Shown here one piece after another: positions 18,108 to 27,640 of a stretch of DNA of 64,000 nucleotides. Within the stretch, counting starts at the first letter, position 1. Every line of letters starts with the position of its first letter. The stretch is from Hyphomicrobiales bacterium (GTDB taxonomy: Bacteria > Pseudomonadota > Alphaproteobacteria > Rhizobiales > Xanthobacteraceae): contig JAFKKG010000013.1 in assembly GCA_017305715.1 (NCBI GenBank), positions 310,001 through 374,000 of the forward strand, in the 5' to 3' direction. A program made the position numbers and the translations under genes. The notes under the pieces were generated by a model. It did no database searches, was not told where the DNA came from, and saw nothing but the letters and a program-made list of their open reading frames with translations.

Positions 18108-19262
18108 ATGCGCGCTGAAATCAAACCCTATCGTATCTCGGTCGGCGACGATGTGCTCGATGATCTGAAATCGCGGTTGCGAAACACGCGCTGGCCGGAA
18201 GCCGAACCGGTCGACGACTGGAGCCAGGGCGCGCCGCTGACATGGATCAAGGATATTTGCCGCTACTGGGCCGAGGCGTATGACTGGCGCGCCCGCGAGG
18301 CGCGCCTCAATCGCTTCACGCAGTTCACGACCGAAATCGACGGCCTCGATATCCACTTCCTCCATGTCCGCTCGCCGCATCCCGACGCGATGCCGCTGAT
18401 CATCACCCATGGCTGGCCGGGCTCGGTCGTGGAATTCCACAAGGTGATCGAGCCGCTGACCAATCCGACCGCGTATGGCGGCAGCGCAGCGGATGCGTTT
18501 CACGTCGTCTGTCCGTCGCTGCCCGGTTTTGGTTTTTCGGCCAAGCCCACCACCACGGGTTGGGGTGTCGATCGCATTGCTGCCGCCTGGGCGGTGCTGA
18601 TGGACCGTCTTGGCTATATCAGCTATGGCGCGCAAGGCGGCGACTGGGGCTCGGCGGTCACGACGGCATTGGGCGCGCAGGATGGCGAGCATTGCGCCGG
18701 CATTCACATTACGCTCGCGATGGCAACGCGGCCCAATGTGGAGGGGCAGCCGACGCCGGAGGAGGCCCGGGCGCTGCAGGGGATCAAATACTACGCAGAT
18801 TGGGATTCCGGCTATTCCAAGCAGCAATCGACCCGGCCGCAAACCCTCGCCTATGGCCTCACGGACTCGCCGAGCGGCCAGGCGGCGTGGATTTTGGAAA
18901 AATTCTGGGCCTGGACCGATTGCGACGGGCATCCCGAAAACATCCTCACCCGCGACGAACTGCTCGACAACGTCATGCTGTATTGGGTGACCGCGACGGC
19001 GGCCTCATCGGCGCGGCTCTATTGGGAGAGTTTTGGGCCGAAGCGCCGGACGCCGCACCAGGTCACGATCCCGAGCGGCGTCGCCGTGTTTCCCAAGGAG
19101 ATCGTGACGCCGGTGCGCAAATGGATGGAGGCCAGCTACACCGATATCCGGCATTGGCGCGAAATGCCGAAGGGCGGCCATTTTTCGGCTTTCGAGCAGC
19201 CCGAGCTGTTTGTTGGCGAAGTGCGAGACTTCTTCAGGACGCTGCGACGGCCCGCGGCCTGA
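18108..19262 (+). CDS. Epoxide hydrolase (EHN-type alpha/beta hydrolase)
   Basis: 384 residues. The N-terminal EHN domain (RISVGDDVLDDLKSRLRNTRW) is followed by the alpha/beta fold with the oxyanion HGWPG. The nucleophile Asp179 is in GGDWGS and the catalytic His358 is in KGGHFSAFEQP. This is the microsomal-type bacterial epoxide hydrolase layout, which hydrolyses epoxides to diols. ATG 18108 starts the conserved EHN region. The gene ends 4 bases from a convergent gene. It may share a role with the nearby monooxygenase at 22565. Confidence 0.92.
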   Translation: MRAEIKPYRISVGDDVLDDLKSRLRNTRWPEAEPVDDWSQGAPLTWIKDICRYWAEAYDWRAREARLNRFTQFTTEIDGLDIHFLHVRSPHPDAMPLIITHGWPGSVVEFHKVIEPLTNPTAYGGSAADAFHVVCPSLPGFGFSAKPTTTGWGVDRIAAAWAVLMDRLGYISYGAQGGDWGSAVTTALGAQDGEHCAGIHITLAMATRPNVEGQPTPEEARALQGIKYYADWDSGYSKQQSTRPQTLAYGLTDSPSGQAAWILEKFWAWTDCDGHPENILTRDELLDNVMLYWVTATAASSARLYWESFGPKRRTPHQVTIPSGVAVFPKEIVTPVRKWMEASYTDIRHWREMPKGGHFSAFEQPELFVGEVRDFFRTLRRPAA

Positions 19263-19266
19263 TGGC

Positions 19267-20208
19267 TCAGAGATACCAGGCGAGCACCGCCTTGAGCTGG
19301 GCGTTCTCGATCACCGGCAGCACCACGATTTGATTCATGCCGGCCGCGCGCGCCGCCTGCGCCGCAATGGATTGATCGACCTTCAGATGCTCGTTGATCG
19401 CGGGCATGCCGGTTGCCCAGGCGCCGCCGATGCTGCCTTCGCCCTTGCCGATGCTCTTCGACGCGTAAAGCGATTCCAGCTCGGTATTCCGGCTGCAATC
19501 GCCGGAGTGAAAGATCAGCGCCGATCGCGCCGCGTTCGGCACCCAGATTTCAAAGCGCCTCGCGATCGGCGTCGCCTGCGCCGACAGGAACGTCATCACC
19601 CAGGTCTTCTCGGGCGATGTGGTGTAGGGAATGCCGACCCCGCAATTGATGCCGATTTCGGAAGCTTCTTCCCAGCGCAGAAACCGTTTTGAATTATGCA
19701 GGTCCTTGATGATCAGCGGCATGCCGGCTTTCCAGGTCCGGCCGGGCAGGCCAAAACCGCGCGGAAACTTGGTGTGCCGTGAATTGAATTCGAACATGTC
19801 GGCGGTGCCGTAATAGCCGTCGACGAGTCCCATCTCGTGGCTGATGTCGGCATCGTTTTGCCAGAGCTCGATCGCGCCGACATGCTTGTCGTCGTCGCCG
19901 CAAAACAGCACCATCACGGCCATCAGGAATTCGCCGGCGAACACCGGCAGCGCCACGCCGCAGGTCAGTCCGGCCTCGATCGCCTCATCGGTGCGCTTGA
20001 AATAGGAGTTGGCGAATTTCGTGAGAATGACCGGATGGCCGCAGGCCCAGGCCTTGCCGGGCAGGCCTTCGTCATAGGCAAACAGGGCGTTTTCGCTGAC
20101 CGCCTTGAATTCCGAATATTCTTCGCTGCAAAGACTGCCGCCGAACTCCAGCCGCGTGCGGGTGCGGTCGGGCACCCACAATTCAACCACTCGAATGAAG
20201 GTCTTCAT
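19267..20208 (-). CDS. Tandem GAF-domain protein
   Basis: 313 residues containing two similar halves: FIRVVELWVPDRTRTRLEF ... GLPGKAWACGHPVIL and RRFEIWVPNAARSALIFHSG ... IGGAWATGMPAI, with a middle block FGLPGRTWKAGMPLII. The repeated GLPG-R-W-x-x-G-x-P pattern and the C-G-V-A/G-x-P-V pattern (CGVALPVF, CGVGIPYT) are typical of stand-alone GAF sensors. No output domain is attached, so it probably senses a ligand or redox state for another protein. Function not assigned. Confidence 0.7.
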   Translation of the reverse strand: MKTFIRVVELWVPDRTRTRLEFGGSLCSEEYSEFKAVSENALFAYDEGLPGKAWACGHPVILTKFANSYFKRTDEAIEAGLTCGVALPVFAGEFLMAVMVLFCGDDDKHVGAIELWQNDADISHEMGLVDGYYGTADMFEFNSRHTKFPRGFGLPGRTWKAGMPLIIKDLHNSKRFLRWEEASEIGINCGVGIPYTTSPEKTWVMTFLSAQATPIARRFEIWVPNAARSALIFHSGDCSRNTELESLYASKSIGKGEGSIGGAWATGMPAINEHLKVDQSIAAQAARAAGMNQIVVLPVIENAQLKAVLAWYL

Positions 20209-20284
20209 CGGGACGCACCTGTCGCCTCGCCGACGACGAGCATCGGCGATTTGGCGGCAGGATGTGCGATCAAATTACAGGCAA

Positions 20285-20309
20285 GGCCCGCCCAAAGTTC
20301 GTGCGGGCC
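20285..20309 (-). terminator. Hairpin downstream of the class II aldolase gene
   Basis: GGCCCGC at 20285-20291 pairs with GCGGGCC at 20303-20309. Read on the minus strand it lies about 20 bases after the aldolase stop and is followed by a short TT. A weak intrinsic terminator is the simplest reading. Confidence 0.45.
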
Positions 20310-20329
20310 CGATCACGCCGGCCGAAATC

Positions 20330-21124
20330 TCAATTCCGGTAGGACGGATCGATGCGGTCGAGTTTGCGCAAGTAGGCCGGCCAGGCGAGGTCGCCGTTGC
20401 GGGCCGGCCGGTCGACCCGCGGCTTCACCTTGTCGTAGGTCGCTTCGAGAACGTCTCGCGGCGGATAGGTCAGCTTGGTGTTACAGGACAGCGCCATGAC
20501 CTGCACCTGGCAGGCGCGCTCCAGGCGCCACAGCACGTTGAAGGCCGACGGCACCGTGCGGCCGACGACGAGCAGGCCGTGGTTGCGCAGGATCATCGCT
20601 TCGTGGTCGCCGAGGTCCCTGACCAGCCGCTCGCGCTCGTCGACGTTATCGGCGATGCCTTCGAAATCGTGATACGCGACGTGCAGGAATCGCATCGAGG
20701 TCTGCGCCAGCGGCAGCAGGCCGCATTCCATGGCCGAGACCGCCATGCCGGCCGGCGTGTGCGTATGCGCCACGCAATCCATGTCATGCTTGGCCATGTG
20801 GATGGCGCTGTGAATGACGAAGCCGGCGAGGTTGACGTTGTAGTCGGTCGCGTTGAGCAGCGTGTTGCCCTCGACATCGACCTTGATCAGGCACGACGCG
20901 TCGATCTCCTCGTAGAGCATCCCGTAAGGATTGATCAGGAATTGATCGGTGGTGCCCGGCACCCGGCAGGAGATGTGGTTGGCGATCATCTCGGTCATGC
21001 CGTACAATTCGGTGAGCCGGTAGCAGGCGGCGAGGTCAACGCGCGCCTGCCACTCCTCCGCACTCACCTGTTCCCGCACCGATTTCACGACCTTGATGGC
21101 AGGCGAGCTGACAGGAGGATTCAT
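20330..21124 (-). CDS. Class II aldolase/adducin family protein
   Basis: 264 residues. The metal-binding HTHTPAGMAVSAM and the late NHGLLVVG are the class II aldolase/adducin signatures, and the early TEMIANHISCRVPG block is the phosphate/substrate loop. Members cleave sugar phosphates, decarboxylate or retro-aldol hydroxy acids. Homologs of this length next to acyl-CoA and aromatic genes often lack a proven substrate. It lies upstream of the GAF gene on the same strand. Confidence 0.87.
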   Translation of the reverse strand: MNPPVSSPAIKVVKSVREQVSAEEWQARVDLAACYRLTELYGMTEMIANHISCRVPGTTDQFLINPYGMLYEEIDASCLIKVDVEGNTLLNATDYNVNLAGFVIHSAIHMAKHDMDCVAHTHTPAGMAVSAMECGLLPLAQTSMRFLHVAYHDFEGIADNVDERERLVRDLGDHEAMILRNHGLLVVGRTVPSAFNVLWRLERACQVQVMALSCNTKLTYPPRDVLEATYDKVKPRVDRPARNGDLAWPAYLRKLDRIDPSYRN

Positions 21125-21348
21125 GGCGTTTCTCCGTGGGGCGGTTGTTGGCCGGGCAGGGCCTGTTATTGCCGGGAAGGATAGCTGCGGATGCCGCTGC
21201 GCCGCAAGGCGGGCCGCCCCGGTTTATTGCAGGGCTGGCGGGCGGAATCCGAATGCGCCGGTGCTCGAGCGCGTCGGATGCCGGTCTCGCAAGCATCTGT
21301 CAGCCTGGCGAAACTTGATAAGCAGATTGAAAACAGCGGAAGTACGCG

Positions 21349-21978
21349 TCATTTCCGGTGGCGGCTTCCGAGCGCCGCGGCGATCGAGTCAGGGTTCTTG
21401 ATGCGCTCGATCAACAGCTCGATGCGGTCGCCGCCCCAGAACAGTTCGCCGTTGAACACCATGGTTGGCACGCCGAACACGCCGAGCTCCTCGGCTTCGT
21501 CGATGATGCGGTCATGTTCGGCCCGGGCCGGACCGTGCACATAGGCTTCGAATTCCCGGGCCGAGCCGCCGATCGACGCGATCACGCCCGAAATATCCGA
21601 CAATTCGTCGATCTCGAGATCGTGGCTCCAGAAGCGCCGGAACACCGTGTCATGGTAGGGCCGAAATATGCCGTGAGCTTGCGCGAACAGCATGCCGGCG
21701 CTGGCGTAGAACGCGTCATAGATCCGCCGCGGGCCTTTCATGGTGAGGCCCTGCGCGTTGGCATAGCGCCGCGCGTCCATGTAGAGGTAGCGGACCTTGC
21801 GCCAGAAATGCGGGGTACGTTCCTCGACCGAGCCCATGAATTCGGGGATGCGCAGCGTGTAGGGCAGCCATTCCAACTCGACGCCGTATAGCTCTTCCAG
21901 TTCGAACAGCCGCTTGTTGGCGACAAGCGCGTAGGGGCTCTTGTAGTCGGTGTAGATTCGTACGCGCGGTTTTGCCAT
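21349..21978 (-). CDS. DsbA-like thioredoxin-fold protein, 2-hydroxychromene-2-carboxylate isomerase type
   Basis: 209 residues. The N-terminus RVRIYTDYKSPYALVANKRL has the S-P-Y pattern of the kappa-GST/HCCA isomerase branch in place of a CxxC pair, and ELGVFGVPTMVFNGELFWGGDRIELL is the conserved cis-Pro loop and C-terminal helix. These enzymes use glutathione in aromatic degradation or act as GST-like proteins. The substrate is unknown. Separated from the class II aldolase by 224 bases. Confidence 0.85.
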   Translation of the reverse strand: MAKPRVRIYTDYKSPYALVANKRLFELEELYGVELEWLPYTLRIPEFMGSVEERTPHFWRKVRYLYMDARRYANAQGLTMKGPRRIYDAFYASAGMLFAQAHGIFRPYHDTVFRRFWSHDLEIDELSDISGVIASIGGSAREFEAYVHGPARAEHDRIIDEAEELGVFGVPTMVFNGELFWGGDRIELLIERIKNPDSIAAALGSRHRK

Positions 21979-22564
21979 TTCCGGTCCCTGCCTTGATCGG
22001 CCAATTCTTTCCGATCAGAGCGGCAGATGCAATCTGGCGGAAATCTCGGCGAGTGCGTGCGCGCAGCAAACATCCGCAAACGAATGGGCCCCGGTGCATT
22101 CAAGCAGCGCGGGGCCCTACATCTTCGTTATAGGCGAAGGATTTCTGGTAGACACCAGTGCATTTTTCAAAATCGAAAAGCGCGTGGCCTTTGCGCTCCG
22201 ATCCTGCGGATAGGTTTGGATTTTTAGGCACCGCAACAGGGCGAGCAGCTGCTGTTCACCCAATTTGCGTCGAGACCTTGCCGTTGAGCAAGGTCACTGG
22301 CTTAGCCGGTGGCGTCATGCTCCTCTCCAAGAGTGGGCCCGACGGACATCTGTCCGCATCCGCTGCTTGCAGTTCGATCACATGATCGGCCGCCAATTCC
22401 TGCAAGGCAGAGAGCCGAACGCTCCGCTACCCCGACAGGTGCAGCAGTGCGAATGCTGCGGCAGATATCGCCAGCTGTCAAGTTACGCCGTGCGAAACGG
22501 CGCTTGGGTTCCCCTGCTAAGCCCGCCAGCGTGCAGATGCTTTTGGTTCCGAAACCCGATCAGG
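21979..22564. other. 586-base gap without a recognised gene
   Basis: It lies between the isomerase start and the monooxygenase stop. It holds one perfect 7-bp hairpin (GGGCCCC at 22086-22092 with GGGGCCC at 22111-22117) and a shorter one around CCTTGC/GCAAGG near 22270-22290. A short plus-strand frame near 22382 contains CECCGRYRQ but continues antisense into the monooxygenase gene, so I do not accept it. The promoter of the minus-strand isomerase gene should be at the left end. Confidence 0.5.
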
Positions 22565-24475
22565 TTACGCGCGCGTCTGGCGATATTGGGTGAAATCCGG
22601 ATCGTGGGTCATCGCCCAGTAATCGACGAACCGCCACGGCATCGCCGAGAACACCCGGCCCTGACGGTTGCGATAATAGGTCGTCATGCCCGGATGCGAC
22701 CAGATCAACTGCTCATGCTCGGCGTCGACCTTTTCGATGTACCGATCGTGCGCATCCTGGCGCACGTCGATCGCGGCGATGCCGCGCTCGATCATCTCGA
22801 CCAGGCAGGCGCTGATGTAGCGGCTCTGGCACTCCGACTGGAAGATCACGCTGCCGCCATGCGCGGGCCCGGTGTTCGGGCCGAGCATGACGAAGAGATT
22901 TGGAAAGTCCGGCACGGTCAATCCGAGATAGGCGGTCGGGTTGTCGTTGGCCCAGGCCTGTCTGAGATCCCTGCCGTCACGCCCTCTGATGTTGAGGCGC
23001 GCCGCCATTTCGGTGACCTTGAAGCCGGTCGAGATCACGATGATGTCGGCGGTGCGCGATGTGCCGTCCGACGTGACAATGCCGTCAGGCGCGAAATGAT
23101 CGATCCTGTCGGTGACCAGCTCGACATTCGGTCTCGTCAGCGTCTTGAACCAGTTGTTGTCGAGCAGGATGCGCTTGCCATAAGGCGGGTAGGTCGGCAC
23201 GCATTTCGCGATCAGGTCCGGGCGGTCCTTCAGTTCGGACAGGATGAAGTCGGTCAGTTCCTCGCGATGCCGGTCATTGCCCTTGTTCACGGCGCGATCG
23301 GGATGCGGCCAGTTCGGATCCTTGCGCAGGAACGGCAGCAGGCCGTCACCATAGCGCCAGAACATGTTGAAGCGGTACCACTGCACATAGAAGGGCAGAT
23401 GCGCGAGCAGCCATTGGGCGCCGTCGGTGATGGGGTCGGAATAGCCCGCGACCGGCCGCGACCATTGCGCGGTGCGCTGATAGACGGTGAGCGAGGCGAC
23501 CTTGCCCGCGATCGAGGGCACCAGCTGCATCGCGGTGGCGCCGGTGCCGATCACCGCGACATGCTTGCCGTCGAGTTTGATGTCGTCGGACCACAACGCC
23601 GAATGCAGGGTCTGTCCCTCAAAGTCTTCCTCGCCCTTGAAATGCGCCGGCGCGGGGTCGTTGAGCTGACCGATCGCGCTGACGAGAATGGTCGATTCAA
23701 AAGTCTCCTCGCCGTCGGCCGTCTTCAGCGTCGAAATCCAGCGCCGCCTGCTTTCGTCCCAGCGTGACGACGTCAGTTCGGTATGGAGGCGCAGATGCTT
23801 TCGAATGTCGTATTCGAGCGCGACCTTCCTGAGATAGTCGAGCAGTTCCTGGCGCTGCGCGAAATACCGCGTCCACGGGTTTCGCGCGCCGAACGAGAAG
23901 GAATAGGAGTGGTTCGGTGTATCGACGCCGCAACCGGGATAGCGGTTGACATACCAGGTGCCGCCGAGTTCGGCATTCTTCTCGACGATGGTGTAGGGAA
24001 TGCCGAGCCGGCCAAGTGACACGCCAAGCGCGATCGCACAGACGCCGGCGCCGACGATCAGGACATGCTGCTGCGCCAGCTTTTCGTCGGATGGAGGTTC
24101 GCTCCAGCGCGCCTCGCGGGGAATGAAAGCCATTTCCTCGCGCATCAGCGGCGCATATTCCGGCGCGACGTTCTCGCCGAGCGTGGCGCGCATCATCTTC
24201 AGCATCAGCTCGTCACCGGGGTCCGATATGACGGGCTTCGGCTCGCCATCGGCGAACAGTTTGACGACCGCGGCGCGGATTTCATCCTGCACTTCGCGGG
24301 GCAGGCCGGCCTCGGGATCGGGGATCAGGCGAACGTCGCGCCGCGGCCTGTACGGCGGCTCCAGCCAGCGCTCGTCGCCGGTCATATGCACGAGCACCAT
24401 CAGCAGCACGCGGATGTCGCCTTCGGCGATCGCGGAAGCAAGATCGAGTTTCTGGCGGGGCATTTCGAGGTTCAT
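22565..24475 (-). CDS. Flavin-containing (Baeyer-Villiger type) monooxygenase
   Basis: 636 residues. FAD GxGxxG is IVGAGVCAIALG at about 140-151, followed by ELGGTWYVNRYPGCGVD. The Baeyer-Villiger fingerprint FxGxxxHxxxW is present as FEGQTLHSALW, and the NADPH site is VIGTGATAMQ. About 130 extra residues precede the FAD motif, a helical extension (ending EARWSEPPSDEKL) seen in a subgroup of long BVMOs. It inserts oxygen next to a carbonyl to give an ester or lactone. The SDR gene lies 9 bases upstream on the same strand, fitting an alcohol-to-ketone-to-ester sequence. Confidence 0.92.
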   Translation of the reverse strand: MNLEMPRQKLDLASAIAEGDIRVLLMVLVHMTGDERWLEPPYRPRRDVRLIPDPEAGLPREVQDEIRAAVVKLFADGEPKPVISDPGDELMLKMMRATLGENVAPEYAPLMREEMAFIPREARWSEPPSDEKLAQQHVLIVGAGVCAIALGVSLGRLGIPYTIVEKNAELGGTWYVNRYPGCGVDTPNHSYSFSFGARNPWTRYFAQRQELLDYLRKVALEYDIRKHLRLHTELTSSRWDESRRRWISTLKTADGEETFESTILVSAIGQLNDPAPAHFKGEEDFEGQTLHSALWSDDIKLDGKHVAVIGTGATAMQLVPSIAGKVASLTVYQRTAQWSRPVAGYSDPITDGAQWLLAHLPFYVQWYRFNMFWRYGDGLLPFLRKDPNWPHPDRAVNKGNDRHREELTDFILSELKDRPDLIAKCVPTYPPYGKRILLDNNWFKTLTRPNVELVTDRIDHFAPDGIVTSDGTSRTADIIVISTGFKVTEMAARLNIRGRDGRDLRQAWANDNPTAYLGLTVPDFPNLFVMLGPNTGPAHGGSVIFQSECQSRYISACLVEMIERGIAAIDVRQDAHDRYIEKVDAEHEQLIWSHPGMTTYYRNRQGRVFSAMPWRFVDYWAMTHDPDFTQYRQTRA

Positions 24476-24484
24476 GCACTTATC

Positions 24485-25261
24485 CTATTGCGCGCCGGGT
24501 GCTTCGCGCAGGCCGCCATAGGCGGCCCAACTGGTGCCTGCGATGTAGCCGGCGTCGACCGGCAGGTTGATGCCGGTGACGCCGCTGCTCATCGGCGACA
24601 GCAGCCAGGCGATCGCTTGCGCCACCTCCATCGGCTCGACCAGCCGGTTCATCGCCGTCGGACTTTCGAGCAGGCGCTTGTTGAGCGCACCTGACGCGAT
24701 GCCGGCCTCCAGCGCCGCGGTCCGGGTGAAGCCCGGCGAGACCGCGTTGACGCGCACGCCGGCGCGGCCCCATTCGGCGGCAAGGGTTTGCGTGATCTGG
24801 ATGACGCCGGCCTTCGCCGCGGTATAGGCGTGGATCGGACCCGACGTCATGCCCGCGACCGACGCGACATTGACGATGGCGCCATGCCGCCGCTCCGCCA
24901 TTTTGATGCCGACGCTGCGCGCGACCAGAAAGGTCCCACGCAGGTCGATGTTGACCTCGCGGTCCCACTGATCCATCCGCACGCGCTCGATCGGGTGCAT
25001 CTTGCCGAACACGCCAGCAGCATTGACGAGGCCGGTGATCGGGCCGTGGGCGGCCTCGATATCGGTGATGCCGCTGACGACCGCGCTCTCGCTGGCGACA
25101 TCGAAGGGGGCGGGCCACAGGATCGTCTTCGTTCCGGGCAGCGGTTCCGGCGCAATATCGACGATCACGACGCGGTGGCCCTGGTCGGCCAGCAGTGAGG
25201 CGGTTGCCGCGCCGATGCCGCGGCTGCCGCCAGTGACGAGAACGATGCCCTCAGCGCTCAT
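24485..25261 (-). CDS. Short-chain dehydrogenase/reductase
   Basis: 258 residues. Cofactor loop TGGSRGIG is at 10-17, NAAG follows mid-domain, and the catalytic Ser and Tyr-x3-Lys are in NVASVAGMTSG and YTAAKAG. ATG 25261 was chosen for the GGAGGT about 7 bases upstream; an in-frame start 15 bases earlier has no such site. It probably oxidises the alcohol that gives the ketone used by the adjacent Baeyer-Villiger enzyme. It is divergent from the CoA-transferase operon. Confidence 0.92.
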   Translation of the reverse strand: MSAEGIVLVTGGSRGIGAATASLLADQGHRVVIVDIAPEPLPGTKTILWPAPFDVASESAVVSGITDIEAAHGPITGLVNAAGVFGKMHPIERVRMDQWDREVNIDLRGTFLVARSVGIKMAERRHGAIVNVASVAGMTSGPIHAYTAAKAGVIQITQTLAAEWGRAGVRVNAVSPGFTRTAALEAGIASGALNKRLLESPTAMNRLVEPMEVAQAIAWLLSPMSSGVTGINLPVDAGYIAGTSWAAYGGLREAPGAQ

Positions 25262-25600
25262 GGTCGTTACCTCCAATGCGGGGCAGCCGACGGTCGGCCC
25301 GATACAGCGGGCCGCAGTCGGTCTGGGTATTGTCCTCGACGCGGAATTTTCACGCCGCAGCGGTCTAGTGTCCGGCAGAAGTCGTAGTTCATCCTTGACT
25401 TGGCGTCACCCCCGTTCGTCCAGGGCGCTGACCGAGCGGAACATGCATTTTTGCCTTGGCGTTGCGATCCACACGACGGTTACCGAGGGCAGGCGGATCG
25501 TCTACACATTCCGATATCGAAGAGTCGAAAAGCGGACGATAACATTCGTCAGCGCTATCCTGCGTTGCAGCTTTCGCCCCAATCGGTTGTGGGAGGATCA
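25262..25600. other. 339-base divergent intergenic region
   Basis: Between the SDR and the CoA-transferase operon. No gene is convincing here; an in-frame extension of the CoA-transferase gene to the left has no family features. It must hold two divergent promoters, but no clear -35/-10 pair or operator was recognised. Confidence 0.5.
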
Positions 25601-26806
25601 ATGGCCGTCAAACGTACGCTATCGCCGACGCATGAGGCGCCGTATCGCGGCCTGCGGGTGCTCGATTTCGGGCAGGGCATCGCCTCGCCCTATTGCGCGA
25701 TGCTGCTCGGTGTCTACGGCGCCGACGTCGTCAAGGTCGAGCCGCCGGAGGGGGATTGGTCGCGCTTTCTCGGCACGACCTACGGAAACCACACCACCTT
25801 GTCGGCGGTCTTCAATCGCGGCAAGCGCAGTCTTTGCCTCGACATGAAGAACAAGGACGCGATCGCGGTCGCCCGGCAGCTGGCAACGGACTGCGACGTC
25901 CTGATCGAGGGCTTTCGTCCCGGCGTGGCCGCCCGCCTCGGGATCGGCTACGAGGAACTGTCGCGCGACAACCCGGGCCTGATCTATCTCTCGGTCAGCG
26001 CGTTCGGGCAGAGCGGCCCTTACTCCAAGCGGCCGGGCTCGGATTCCGTGGCGCAGGCGTTCTCGGGCCTGGTGTCGGTCAATGTCGGCAACGACAAGAC
26101 GCCGCACCGGGTCGGGACGACCGTTTCCGATGTCGTGACCGGCGTCTACGCCTTCCAGGCGATCGCCACCACGTTGTTCGCGCGCGCAACCGTCGGCACC
26201 GGCCGGTGGATCGACGTCAATCTCTGCCAGTCCACCGCGGCACTTCTCGGCCATAAGGTCGCCGAGCACGTTCTGGAGGGCGGCGCGCCGCGGGCGCTCA
26301 ATGTCCCCGCCGGCTCCTACCAGACCAGCGACGGCTGGATGATGGTGACGCTGGTCAATGAGCCACAATACAAGCGCCTGTGTGCCGCCGTCGGCCGCGA
26401 CGATCTCGCCAGCGATCCGCGCTTTGCCGACTTTGCCAGCCGGGCCGACTCGGCTGATGTGCTGATCTCGGAGCTGCGCGAGGTGTTTGCCGGGCAGGCT
26501 ACCGAAGTCTGGCTGTCGCGATTGCATGCGGCGGATATCATTGCGGAGCGAATTCTCAATCCCGGGGAATGGCTGCGCAATCCGCACGTCGAGGCGACCA
26601 AAGCGGCCGTGTGCCAGGACACCCCGGGAGTAGGTCTGGTCTACACGCCGCGTACGCCGGGCATTGCCAGCCTTTCCGAAGACACCCTTTGCCCCGCGCC
26701 GGATATCGGACAGGATAGCGTTGCAGTCCTGACCGAAGCCGGGCTCGATCGCGACACGATCGATCAATTGATCAAGGCCGGCGCCGTGCGTCAGGCTAGG
26801 CAATAA
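25601..26806 (+). CDS. Family III CoA-transferase (CaiB/BaiF type)
   Basis: 401 residues. The N-terminal RGLRVLDFGQGIASPYCAMLL and GADVVKVEPPEGD match the family, as do FNRGKRSLCLDMKNKD and LIEGFRPG. At the place of the catalytic Asp of formyl-CoA transferase (S-x-x-D) this protein has Gln210 in DVNLCQST, by eye alignment. ATG 25601 follows GGGAGGA. It is first in a run with crotonase, MaoC and CitE-like genes, so it probably activates a dicarboxylic acid by CoA transfer for that pathway. Confidence 0.88.
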   Translation: MAVKRTLSPTHEAPYRGLRVLDFGQGIASPYCAMLLGVYGADVVKVEPPEGDWSRFLGTTYGNHTTLSAVFNRGKRSLCLDMKNKDAIAVARQLATDCDVLIEGFRPGVAARLGIGYEELSRDNPGLIYLSVSAFGQSGPYSKRPGSDSVAQAFSGLVSVNVGNDKTPHRVGTTVSDVVTGVYAFQAIATTLFARATVGTGRWIDVNLCQSTAALLGHKVAEHVLEGGAPRALNVPAGSYQTSDGWMMVTLVNEPQYKRLCAAVGRDDLASDPRFADFASRADSADVLISELREVFAGQATEVWLSRLHAADIIAERILNPGEWLRNPHVEATKAAVCQDTPGVGLVYTPRTPGIASLSEDTLCPAPDIGQDSVAVLTEAGLDRDTIDQLIKAGAVRQARQ

Positions 26807-26818
26807 GGAGGCCGCATC

Positions 26819-27595
26819 ATGAGCGCTGAACTGGTTCGCTATTCCGTCTCGGACAACATCGCCGAGATCATGCTGGACCGGCCGCCGGTCAACGCGCTGA
26901 GCATGCCGCTGATCGATGCGCTGCTGGCGGCGCTGCAAAAGGCCAGGGATGACGCGTCGGTATCGGCCGTCATCATCGGCAGTCTCCATAAGGTATTTTG
27001 CGCCGGGCTCGACCTGGATATCGTCAGGGGCAAGCCCGGGATCGAAACCAAGAAGTTTCTCGAGCGGCTGTATTTTGCGCTCAACGACACCCAATACCGC
27101 ATGGGTAAGCCGACCATTGCCGCGGTCGACGGCGCAGTGCGGGCCGGCGGCATGACGATTGCGATCTCCTGCGACATGATCATCGCCGGCGATGCCTCGA
27201 CCTTCGGCTATCCGGAGATCGATGTGGGGCTGATCCCGGCGATCCACTTCGTGCAATTGCCGCGGCTGGTCGGAAAGCATCAGGCGTTCGGACCATTGTT
27301 TCTGGGCGAGCCTTTCGATGCCGCGACGGCATTCCGGATGGGCCTGCTGAGTGAAGTCGTAGCAAGGGGGACCGCGCTCGAACGCGCCCGCGAGATTGCG
27401 CGGAAGCTCTCTGCCAAGTCGCCGATCGTGATGAAGATCGGCCGCGACGCCTTCATGCGCGCCGTCGATGCCGATTTCCGCCGCTCGGTGGAGAACACCG
27501 CTGAAAGTTTTGTGGTTGTCGCGACGACGGAAGATTGTCAGGAAGGGTTGAATGCGTTCGTCGAAAAACGGACGCCGGTCTACAAGGGACGCTGA
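26819..27595 (+). CDS. Enoyl-CoA hydratase/isomerase family (crotonase) protein
   Basis: 258 residues. It has the crotonase oxyanion elements FCAGLDLD and AVDGAVRAGGMTIAI, then ISCDMIIAGDASTFGYPEIDVGLIP. The usual G-A-G-G after the second Glu is replaced by AIHFVQLPR, so activity may differ from simple hydration. AAGGAGG lies before the ATG, and the gene starts 12 bases after the CoA-transferase. Acts on the CoA ester made by the preceding enzyme. Confidence 0.88.
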   Translation: MSAELVRYSVSDNIAEIMLDRPPVNALSMPLIDALLAALQKARDDASVSAVIIGSLHKVFCAGLDLDIVRGKPGIETKKFLERLYFALNDTQYRMGKPTIAAVDGAVRAGGMTIAISCDMIIAGDASTFGYPEIDVGLIPAIHFVQLPRLVGKHQAFGPLFLGEPFDAATAFRMGLLSEVVARGTALERAREIARKLSAKSPIVMKIGRDAFMRAVDADFRRSVENTAESFVVVATTEDCQEGLNAFVEKRTPVYKGR

Positions 27596-27640
27596 CGTCG
27601 TAGCCAGGCGTACCCGTGTTCAAACAAAAGGGAGAAAAAG

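Noticed and set aside
22265-23767. 500-codon plus-strand frame
   Set aside because: Mostly antisense to the Baeyer-Villiger monooxygenase and without domains.
25619-27280. 553-codon minus-strand frame
   Set aside because: Antisense to CoA-transferase and crotonase genes that have clear motifs.
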